The notes beneath the pieces were generated by a model. The model saw only the letters and a list, made by a program, of their open reading frames with translations. It ran no database searches and was not told the DNA's origin. Position numbers and translations under genes: made by a program. A DNA stretch of 64,000 nucleotides from Vitrella brassicaformis. Its lineage: Eukaryota > Sar > Vitrellaceae. Location: assembly GCA_001179505.1 (NCBI GenBank), contig CDMY01000279.1, positions 3,445 through 67,444 of the forward strand. Reading direction: 5' to 3'. Position 1 is the first letter of the stretch, and every line of letters starts with the position of its first letter. This document shows, piece after piece, positions 54,645 through 64,000 of the stretch.

Positions 54645-57600
54645 GATGCCCGTGCGTTACCTGCGGCCCGGCTGTGCAGCCTCTGTTTGGGTGCTCCTGG
54701 TGCTGCTGTCGTCCGCCTGTGTGCGCATCTGTGGTCAGTTCACGTCGGCATGCATCTTCGGCAACGATTTCGAAGACGCGCCGGGTGTGAACAAGGTGGG
54801 CCCGCCCCGCCCTGCTCACGCTGATCTGCCTGTACTAACGCTTGTTTGGTGTGTAATGCCTGTGTTGGTGCTGCGTCTGTGCGCTCTTGTTGTCAGGACT
54901 GCAATCCTCCAGGTCAGTCAGCTTGAGGGTAGAGGCAGCCCAACGGCCGGCCGGGCGGCCCTGTACCGTCACTCCACTCTTGGCTGCAGGCACCCGCAGG
55001 ACGGAGGAGGGGGGGCAGCCCGGTAGTGTGCGTGCCGAACATCCTGCTGTTCTTCGACGAGGACAGCGATGACGACGACCCGCTGGAGGGCAAGGCATTC
55101 GGCAAATGCGTCCCAAGTCAGGCACCCACACCCACACCCACACCCACACACGCATTCCCTTCTCTCTCGGCTCATTCCCCCAATCGTCCGGTTGCTCAGC
55201 TTCTGCGCTCACTGAGGCCTTCAAGAAAGCGCAGACGGCCGGTCTGGCTGCATTTGCCCCCGACCCCGGCGAGCCGGCGGTGGTGGATGCACAAGGGATC
55301 GGCCAGAGCATCCTCTGCGGACAGCTCAATGAGGACGGCACGGGCACCGCGGCGGTAAGGGAGTGGGCAGAGATGAGGGAGGGCAACAGGCCGGGCCGGC
55401 CTATGGATGGATGGATGTACTCTCTCTTGTGGATGGATGTGTGGTCAGCTTGGCGGCTGTCCTGAGGAGGCGCCAATATGTGCAAAGACGAGCGACCGAC
55501 GGTTTTGCTACTGCATCACCGCTGACATTGGTGAGAGGAGAGGTGCTTGGGGGTGAACAACGAACGTGACGGACCTATTGCACGCGCCCGTGTGTGTGGG
55601 TGTGTGTGTGGGTGTGGGTGTCCTGTAGGCCTCTTCGGCCCGCTATCGCCCGAAGGTCCGCTCACCGCGTAACCACAGACAGCGTTGTATAGCACCTGTT
55701 GTGACTGTTGCTGCTGCCTCTGTCAGCTGCGGGCACTGCATCGTTGTCTGTCGGGGTCAATGAGGGCCAGCCATCATCCCTGTGCACCCAGCAGGACCTC
55801 GACGGCTGCAGCAACATCGTCAACGGCCTCGGCGTCAACCTCGACTGCTTCGACGACCTTCCCGTCGTCGACCGACGGAATGACAGCGGGCCAAGCGCCG
55901 CGGAGTTCGTCATCGGCGACCCGAACGAGGACCCCGAGCCTTTCCAGCAGCTGGTAGCGGGCACATACTTGCTCGAGGACATCCCGGCGGGGTCTTGGCT
56001 GGACACAGTGGAGAATGTCGGCGACTCGGACAGCTGTTTCCGCATCCAGGGCGGCGACGAGGAGGACGAGGACTTCTTCTTTTTGGACCTGTCGTGGAAC
56101 ACTACCGAGGGCGTCACTGCGCTGATCGACTTCAACTGCCCACCAGTGGGGCCCTGCTCCATCAGAATTGGCAGCTTATTCCTGCCTGCACTGGTCGGCC
56201 CTCGTCTAATTACAATTGCGTGCAGTCAGTGAATGCATCGACAAATGCGCATGTCTGTCTGTCTGTCTGCCTTGCCTTCCTCAGTTTTCGATCCAGGGAG
56301 TGCTGGAAGTGGTCAACTCCACGTTCCCGGGGTGTGTGGGCATCCCCGTGCAGATCGAGCTGACGGGTGCTGGGCTGGTCGACGAGGCCGCCTCATTCAG
56401 CCTCAACCAAGCAAACTTCAACGAGTCCCAGCGCGTCATCGCCATACAGGAACCGGGAGGGACCGACGTCATCGTCACGCGCGGCGCGGGCCTCAGCAGC
56501 CCCGGGGCTCAGGTCGGGCTGGGGCTGCTGACGTTTCCCGAGGTGGCGCCTGAGGGCTGCCCGTCGCTGTTCAAGCAGCGGATCTTCACCATCACGACGG
56601 GCGAGATCGAGGCCGGGGGGCTGCTGGCCGTCACTGCCAGCGGCACCTCTTCCTTCGAAGACGAGCTTGGCGAGGTCATGACCGAGGTAGGCATCCAGCT
56701 AGGCAAACGGGACACTGCATCCATGTGTGTCATCCGTGTGTGTTGGTCTGGCTCCAGGCCATTTTCGAGCTCAACGTGACAGGCACATCCAACGCGACTG
56801 ACCTGAGCGACGTGTGCAACACGGCTCAGCTCGTCCCTGTCGAAGGAGAGAGTGGCCGACGAAGGCGCGCCGTGGCCATGGCCACGGCCATTCGCGAGCA
56901 GAGCATCTTCTCGACCGAGCTTGAAGACCTCGGGGGCATCGTCATCCCTGCTGTGTTCTTCCCCCTCTTCAAGCCCGGCCAGTCGCCCGACTTTCCCTTC
57001 CTCAACGCCGTCTCCATCAACCGCTTCACCACCATCAGGAGATTCAACGCAACAGCTTTGGCCAACGAGTTCCTCATCGACGACCCAACTGACAGCGTAT
57101 CCCTGTTCGACACGCTGCCGTCGGCCGACAACGTGTCGGTGCTGTGTGTCGAGGAAACTGAGGTGCTGCCTATCACCTTTGGCCTCTTGAACCTGGAGTC
57201 AGAGGCGTCGCTGGACCTCATCCTGAAAGGGCAGCTCGGAGACCTCCAGGACACTGATGACGACGGCGGTTAGTGAAATAGCCAGCATGAGCATGACAAC
57301 CAGTGCTTTGGCGCCGAATGTGCGTGTGCATCTCTGCCTGTCTGTCTGTCGGTCCATCAGTGGTGATTGAGTGTCGCGGCCCGCTGCTGCAGACCCTCCC
57401 CGCAGGATTCAACGAGACCTTCATCATCGAGAACGGCCTCAACATCGGCTCCATCGCAGCGGTATCGGTCGACCCCAGCCTGGGCACCATCGGCAAAGAC
57501 ATCTTTGTCGACGCGCTTATCGACGAGACCGACGGCTCCGTGACGTCCCTGAGGGAGGAGGGGACGGTGTTCAGCCTGTCGCAGCACAACTGTGCCGGGG

Positions 57601-59899
57601 TCAACATGACGGTTTCCAAGCGGATCGAGGCGCTCATCCAGGTGGTGGACGAGGAGGGGGAGGAGATCTTCTCGGAAACCACTTGCCAACTGGGCTTCGG
57701 TGAGGGACGTTGAACGCGAAGGATGCCAGCAGCTGTGTGTGTCATGCCTGCCTCTGTTCTGTTTGCCCACGTATGTGCCATTGCTGTCGCCCTCAATCAA
57801 CAGATTGCTGTAAGCAAGAGAGATCAAGCGTCGTGCAGCCATGACCCCACTCTCCCTCTATCTCTCTCTCTCTTTCTCTGCGTGTGTCTGCTTACAGTCC
57901 AGCCGTGCCGAGAGACCTCCCTGCCGCTCGAGAACCCGGCCAGCGTGCAGCCGGGCATCTACCAGCTGGAGCCCGCCCCCTACCTCTTCGCCGAGCAGAT
58001 CTTCTCTGTCGACCCTTTCAGCGACGACCCGCGCATCGACGGATGTGTGTCCTTCTACGACCTCGCAGACTTCGGCAACTGCACGCCGCCGGAGTGCCAG
58101 CTGGACAACGAGCGGGTCTTCCAGTGCAGGCCGGATGAGGAGCGCGGGATTGGGCTGCAGCTGGAGGTCATCCTCGACCTGGAAGAGCTGGATGGCGACA
58201 CCACACCGGGCCTGCTCTCGCCGCGGGCACTGGCCACCGTGCAGCTGAGGGGGACGGTGGAACAGGTGTGGCCGCCCGAGTGCGAGGGCACGCTCGTCTT
58301 TGTGGAAGGTGCGTGAGCTCCCTGCCCGTCACTCACAAGTAGGAAGGGTCATCTATGTTGTTTCCTTGCCGGCAACAGGGTCCCTTCTGGTGGGTGCCGG
58401 CCAGACGAGGCAGGACATCACACCGCGGGGGTTGTTCGAGCTGATTCGGCAAGACCTGCTGGACGCCCTGCCCGACATAGCGGACGCGCCTCTGGCGACC
58501 ACTCTTCAGGACTTTTTCATCCTCGACGAGTCTTTGGCCTATCCCGAGCTGCTCCTCACGTCCAGCCTGCAGCTGACCGAGCTTGAGTACACCCTTCGCT
58601 CCCTCGCAGAAGGCAGAACGGTCGAGGAGTGCTTCAACGCCGAGGGGCTGACCACGGTCAGCGCGCAGGACGTCGTGCCTTTCCGTGTGTCTGAGGGGGT
58701 GTCTGATGCGGCGCTGTCGCCGCTTCCGGTCAACACGACGAGTGAAGGAGACATCATCGGGATCCCGCCCATTGTGGACGTCAGCACGGGCAGCATCAAC
58801 TTCGCGGTGAGTGACCACAGACAGATTTGGAGACCACAGAGACGGCGCAACTTCTGCTCCTGCATCTCTTTGGGGGGGGCAGTCCCAGGGGACCTTGCCG
58901 CCCAACATTGACGTGGATGACGACGTGCTGACGCTGGGAGTCAGGTGAGGGAGCAATGCAATCGCTGCAATGGCTCCGTCCGTCCGTCCATTCGACACTT
59001 GCGAAACAAAGTGTGTGTCCATCCATTCTTCAGGGCGCCACTGAGTGCGAGCATCGAGCCCCCCCAGACGCAGAACCAGTCCACCGTCTTCGGGCGGCTC
59101 ACCGCCCTCTGCAACCTACCAGAGGAGGGTAGGCCAGGCCACTGCAGTGCACCCTCTGTGTGTCCCATCCGTCCACTGACTGCACTGACTGCAGTGGCGA
59201 TTCAGTGCAAGCCCTCGCTACCCATCCCCCTCATCGCCGGTGCGGACGCCATCGTCCCGAACGGCACCGACTTCGCCACCGTCCTGACGGGCGACACATC
59301 GGGCTCGACGGTCGGGCCTCTGAGCGTGGCTGAGAACTTCACCCTCTCGTGCTCTGTCAGCGAGGCGAGGGCGCTGCTGCTGGTGGACGACGGTCCCGAG
59401 CTGGTGCTGATTCGGGTGGTGCCGCTGACAGTGGTGGTTGTCGACGAGGAAGACGGCACTGTCAGCACCACGAGAACGGATTGTCCCATCACCATCGGTG
59501 GGCGAGTGGAGGGATGGATTGGTCTCGACGTCATGTTGGTGTCTGTGTGCCTCTCTGGGTGTGGTGTGTGTGGTGGCTTGTTGGTGCTGCCATGTGGTGG
59601 TTGGATCCTCGTGTCGCCATCCAGACTGCCGTAAGCCACACACACATATAGCAAAGAATCACCCTCAGTGCAGTGCACCCTTCGAGTATTTCGTGCCTGT
59701 CTTTGTGCGTCAGAGCTGCCAACTGCAGCATCGTCGGCCGCACAAGAGCAGACTGGCGATGGACGTGCTGCCGGCCGGCCTTCGCGGACAGCAGGTGGTC
59801 GTGGTGCTGCTGGTGATGCCCATCTGCAGATGGTGACGGACATCCGGCGGCGGCGGAAGCTGAAGGAGACGAGGGGGCGATTGATGACAGACAGGTGAT
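54645..59899 (+). CDS. Very large secreted protein with repeated Cys-bearing, N-glycosylated modules
   Basis: Signal peptide at the start (SVWVLLVLLSSACVRICG). Exons then give acidic Cys-containing segments (VVCVPNILLFFDEDSDDDDP; DLDGCSNIVNGLGVNLDCFD; VAGTYLLEDIPAGSWLDTVE) and a series of modules of about 150-200 residues. Most carry paired Cys, NxS/T sites and a closing beta-rich stretch (VVNSTFPGCVGIPVQIELTG; ECRGPLLQTLPAGFNETFII; QPCRETSLPLENPASVQPG; IQCKPSLPIPLIAGADAIV). A GRRRRAVAMA site near 56850 looks like a furin-type cleavage signal. No transmembrane span is obvious. The last exon is uncertain (stop at 59834 or 59897 depending on frame). Probably a cell-surface or extracellular-matrix protein; family unknown. 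It shares a promoter region with the AAA ATPase. Confidence 0.7.
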
Positions 59900-61152
59900 A
59901 GGCCTTGATCGATTTGTGCGGTGTGTGGGCGTGGGTGTGGGTTCGGGCGGCTCTTGGTGTCTGACTGAGCTTGGTCGCTCTCAGATAGGCTCTCAGCTTT
60001 GTGACCTGTCCTCTGTAGCGCATTTATGTAGAGATCTAGGTGTGTAGCAGCGCCATGCTTGAGCACTGCCTCTCTAGGGAATAGTCATCTTCGTCTAGGT
60101 CTGTCTGTCTGTCCATCTCTGTGGTATATATACTTGAGGGCTTCCAGCTGTGTGAGTGAGTGCGTGTGTGTGTCTGCAAGTACGGATGACCGAACAGTGA
60201 ATTGTGTGGCCGGCCGGTGTGTACGCGACGCGACTCTCCTTGTTTGTTGAAAGGAAAGCATTCAATTCGACTGGAGTAGTGTAGTAGGTGTCTGTCTCTG
60301 TGGGTCATCTGGGGTCATCTCTACATCGCACGCACAAGCATTGCAACCATCCCATCAACACGTCAGTCAACATTTGGTCGACCACTCCACTCACAATGCA
60401 GGCAGGCAAGCGATCCAGACAGACAGACAGACAGAAACCCAGGCAGACAGACCGGCGGGAGGGATCAGCTTAGCTATCGTAGTCAGTCAGTACACACAAA
60501 CAAACAAAAAGAACGAGACGACAGCCAGGCAGGGAGGCACGGACGGACTGATAATCAGACAGGCAGGCAGGCAGGCAGACAGGCAAGTGCACACCAGCCA
60601 GTCCAAAAACATACATACGCCTATGTGTGAGGGTGTGTGGGATAAAACGAGTACATGTACAGTCGGTCGATACTCTGTGTCTGTGTATGTGTGTGTGTAT
60701 GTGGGTGGGTCTCTCCACGTCCATCCATCCATCCATCCATCCATCCAGTCAGGCATATGTCATATCACAGTGCACTCATGTGTGCTTACGGTATGGTGTG
60801 TTGATGTCTGTGTGGAGCGATGTAAGCTTCTTAAAAGCGGTCAGCCAGTCAGTCACGCGAGCAGGCAGGCAGGCAGGCAGACAGACAGGCAGACAAACAG
60901 GCCGGCATGCGAAACGAACGGAGGGCTGGCAAGGCACAACATGGCACGGCACGGAACGGCACGCACTTGAGGTACACAAAGTCACCCTCTCCAGTCAGTC
61001 AGGTCGGCCGTGCGTGCCACCCACCATACCATCCATCCATCCATCCAGCCGCTCGCTACAATTCCCTTCCTCCTCTCTCTGGGTTACTTAGTTAGTTCGC
61101 AGTGAGTTGGTTAGTTATTGGGATACGATACACACTGACTGAGTGGGTCAGG
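59900..61152. other. Convergent intergenic region rich in tetranucleotide repeats
   Basis: No gene supported. Contains (AGGC)n at 60559-60586, (AGAC)n near 60417-60434, (CCAT)n at 60721-60747, (CAGG)n near 60862-60880 and (ATCC)n near 61029-61048. The largest non-coding stretch in the window. Confidence 0.65.
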
Positions 61153-63492
61153 TCACTCCATGCCCTCTGGCTGCCCCTCCTCGCCCAGGACGTCCTTGAA
61201 CACCCCCGCTATCTCCTCCGCACCCTCCACCTGCCCCTCCCCGCCCCCAGCGCCGCCCTCCTGCCCCTCAACGGCACCACCCGCCTCACCTGCACCTGCA
61301 GCAGCAGCAGCACCGGCCACCTCGATCTCCACCTCCTCGGCCTCGACGTGCCCCTTCCTTCCCGGCTTGCCCTTCTTCTTGGGTCGCGGCAGCCCCTCCT
61401 CGCCCTGTGTGTCGTCCTTCTGGTCGTCCTTGCGCTTGCGCACCGTTTTGCGGCGGGGCTGCTGCTGGGCGTGGGTGGAGACGGCGGGGGGCACCACGGG
61501 GAGCTCCTGCTGCGGCATGTGCATCTGGGGCAGCCCCTGCATCGCCTGCATCTCCGGCAAGCCCTCCACGTTCTGCACTATCACATGCTGCTCCTGCCCG
61601 GGCACCTGCTGCATCTGCTGGACCATATGGACGTGGGCGTCCGGGGGCAGCACCAGGCCCTCGGGGTGGTGCGCCAGCGGAATGCCCTTCTGGAGGGGCT
61701 CCTGCAGCGCCACACCCTCGGCTAGCGGCACCCCCTGCGGCACCTCCACCGGAATGCCGCCCTCCATCGGGACCTCCTGCAGGGCCTCGTGCAGGGCAGC
61801 ATGCTCGTGGTGCGACGCGTCCAAACCCTCGGCGCCCTCGGGGGGCACGCCCAGGGCCGGCGCGGCGTACTGCAGGTAGGCGGCGCTGAGCTGATCGGCA
61901 GACTCGGGAACGGCTCCCTTCTTGCCCTTACCTGAGTGAACACGAAACAGGGCTAGGTGAGAGAGGGGGTGGGGTGTCTGTGGTGGATGGATGGGGAGAC
62001 GGGGAGTGGGAGTGATGCTTACGTTGAGTCTTGCGTTTGGGTTTGGCGCCGGGGAGGGAGGCCCCGAGCTGCTGGGCTGAGGCGTCGCCGCCCTCGGCCT
62101 TCGACAACTTGTTCCTGCTTACACCCACCAGCCGCACACACACATACACACACAAATGTCATGCAGGTGTTGGTGGCGAGGGGAGGCGTGTTCTCTCCAG
62201 CGCGCACCACACACGCTTGAGCTCCGATACGTTTCGATTGTCCCTCAACGTCTGAGGAAAGGAAGGATGGATACGTCAGCCTCCCAGTCTGTGTGTGTGA
62301 GAAGGGGGGGAACTGACTGACCTCGATGTGAGCCGGCAGGGTGTAGCTACTCTCCGTCAACGCGTTATACATGCCGTCAGCGGCCTCGCCTAGGAAGACA
62401 CAACACACAACACAGAGAGAGAGAGATGTCGGCATGGCTGTCTGTGTGTGTCATGTCGTTGGCTGGGTGGCTTTCTGGCTGGCTTACCAACTGAGTCGTG
62501 GGCCATGACCATGAGTCTGGCCAGCGCCCGCTTAATCTCCCCCTTATCGAACAGGTGCACGTGCTTGGCAATGTCATCGCCACGGCAACGCTCTATCTTG
62601 ACCTGGATCTTCATGTCCTGCATAACACAACACAACACAACACACGGCACACCACACCACATCACACACGTCAAGCTGGGAGAGGGCGGGAGGGCGGGAG
62701 GGTGTGTGGGAGTGGGTACCTACCCGTCCGGACGTGGATGTGAGGCATGGTATCTGCGCCTTCCAGATGGGTGGGCGACGGCTCTCCACCGACGGCACCT
62801 CACGCGACACGAACTCCATCCACTCGGCAGCGTACTCGTCCTGACATCATGTCACCACACACCCGTCTGTGCAGGCGTCTGTCTGTGTCTCGCTGTCTCG
62901 TCAGTCAGACACCTACCTTTCGGAATTTGCCGCAGATTTTGGAGAGGTATTCCTTCAGAGCGTCCCTTGGTATGCGGCCCTCCCCGGCCAGCTCCTCGTC
63001 GGGCTCGGTCAGCGGGAAAACCACGTGGTTGAAGACGTAGTCACAACGCATCTGACACACGTGCGTGCAGCCACAACAAACAGCCAACACAGAGGGAGCG
63101 AGCATGACCTCCAGCTCGCCTCCGAGCTTGCTTTGTGCGTGGCTGACCTCGTAGGTGGCGCCTTGGGCTTTGAACTGCCTGTCGGTGTCCTTGCTATAGA
63201 CCACCTGCTCGCCCCCCTCACCAGCTGCCGCCGCTGCGGCTGCGGCCATCGCCATGGCCTGTTCGGGGTTCGCGGCTGAGATACAGCGCGCAGAGAGCGC
63301 GCACAGGGGTCGACACAGACATTTTGTGAGACGTGTGGACGCGTGTCACTATGAATGTGACGTACCTGCCCAGGCCTGCTGTTCCATCGCCTGCTGCTGC
63401 TCCATGGCCTGTTGCTGCTCCATGGCCGCTTGCTGCTGCTCCATCGTCCCCTCAATGGCCTGGGTATAGCCCTCCACGTGTCCCTCCTCCAT
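61153..63492 (-). CDS. Gln-rich basic protein of unknown function, probably nuclear
   Basis: Start ATG 63492 (MEEGHVEGYTQAIEG), then a short repeat of MEQQQA units and an Ala run. Folded-looking exons follow: QVVYSKDTDRQFKAQGATYE; CDYVFNHVVFPLTEPDEELA; GRIPRDALKEYLSKICGKFR; DEYAAEWMEFVSREVPSVES; KIQVKIERCRGDDIAKHVHL; GEIKRALARLMVMAHDSV; and MYNALTESSYTLPAHIE. The last exon is long and low complexity (GLPEMQAMQGLPQMHMPQQE). It has a basic cluster RRKTVRKRKDDQK plus PRPKKKGKPGRKG, which look like nuclear or DNA-binding signals, and an acidic/Gly end (EEGQPEGME). No domain recognised; a chromatin or RNA-linked role is possible. Confidence 0.7.
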
Positions 63493-63937
63493 TACGATAC
63501 AACGAGCTGTCAGAGGAGGCCTCACACGAGCCTCGCACGAGCCTTCTACTCACGTCCAAAGGTCCGACTTCAGTTTTAGAAGGCCCTAAATCAAACCCTT
63601 TAGGGTTTAGTCTGCGAGCTTCAAAGGAGGAGAAAGGAAAAAGGAGAGGAAAGTGAACGCGCATAACCATCTGCAGCTGCTGAGGATCTCTGTCTGGGGT
63701 GATTGTTTCTTGGAGGTTGATCTTTGCAAGGCCGCTGGCATGCAAGCCTACCAAGACTCCAAGGACCAGGCCTTGCCACAACTGGCGGCAACACACAAAT
63801 GAACAGAGCAGGTAAGCAGGGACAACACACGCGCACACGAAGCAACAATGATGTCGGCGTCTAGTGGGCGGTATCTCTTCTCTGCAGCTGCAGTCCTGTG
63901 TTGGTGTGATCCACACGCACATCGGGCGCAACAACGA
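63493..63937. promoter_or_regulatory. Divergent intergenic region with telobox
   Basis: 63584-63610 contains CCCTAAA and the palindrome AAACCCTTTAGGGTTT, i.e. TTTAGGG-type telomere units in both directions, about 100 bases upstream of the minus-strand gene. Teloboxes in plant promoters mark growth-related genes. No coding evidence here. Confidence 0.5.
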
Positions 63938-64000
63938 TGAGCTGGCTGCTGCCCAGGCGACGGCACCGTAGCTATTCTTACCGACGAGTGGCGGTTGGCG
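63938..64000 (+). CDS. Start of a probable fifth F-box-like family gene (cut by window edge)
   Basis: ATG 63938 opens MSWLLPRRRHRSYSYRRVAVG. This aligns with the N-terminus of tandem copies (MMIWLLRWWTSRFSYRRVAD), and the nucleotides match around GGCTGCTG and CGAGTGGC. Only 21 codons are visible, so the assignment is tentative. Confidence 0.5.

Noticed and set aside
61160-61879. Plus-strand Ser/Pro/Cys-rich ORFs
   Set aside because: Antisense to the long last exon of the Gln-rich minus-strand gene, whose frame continues the spliced protein.

Overview
This is a 64-kb piece of a eukaryotic nuclear genome. Most genes have many short GT-AG introns, often filled with (TG)n, (TCTG)n or (ATGG)n repeats. 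The gene set includes BBS1, DPCD, NUF2, the ribonucleotide reductase large subunit, a PP2C phosphatase and a voltage-gated cation channel. This points to a flagellated protist with a GC-rich, intron-rich compact genome. A chromerid alga such as Vitrella brassicaformis fits well (TTTAGGG-type telobox at 63,584-63,610, genes alternating between strands). The species is an inference from style, not a match I could run.

Layout. 1-7.6 kb: the N-terminal part of a non-LTR-type reverse transcriptase (minus strand, cut by the left edge), then three tandem intronless genes of an F-box-like membrane protein family. A fourth copy lies inverted at 32.4-33.8 kb and a fifth appears to begin at the right edge (63,938). 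7.8-11.3 kb: MORN-repeat protein with a C-terminal RING-like domain (+). 11.6-17.5 kb: large multi-pass membrane protein with LRR and EF-hand (-), containing an assembly gap flanked by an exact 724-bp direct repeat. 17.6-18.6 kb: DPCD (+). 19.4-21.5 kb: PP2C (-). 21.6-26.9 kb: two-repeat voltage-gated cation channel with EF-hands (+), followed by a basic Ser-rich ORF. 28.1-28.7 kb: small MGN-starting protein (-). 28.8-31.9 kb: BBS1 (+). 34.2-36.7 kb: unknown protein with an in-frame TGA (+). 37.5-42.7 kb: RNR large subunit (-), with a second assembly gap inside an intron. 42.9-45.0 kb: unknown (+). 46.0-47.2 kb: protein with an internally duplicated domain (-). 47.7-50.0 kb: NUF2 (-). 50.1-51.1 kb: small secreted Cys-rich protein (+). 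51.5-54.5 kb: tandem AAA+ ATPase (-). 54.6-59.9 kb: large secreted Cys-containing protein (+). 61.2-63.5 kb: basic Gln-rich nuclear-type protein (-).

Organisation. Six minus/plus gene pairs are head to head with only 79-157 bp between start codons, so each pair probably shares a bidirectional promoter. DPCD, BBS1 and perhaps the MORN protein and channel suggest a ciliary theme; RNR and NUF2 are cell-cycle genes. The main candidates for novelty are the intronless F-box-like transmembrane family, the two-repeat EF-hand channel, the LRR/EF-hand membrane protein, and the gene with the in-frame TGA.
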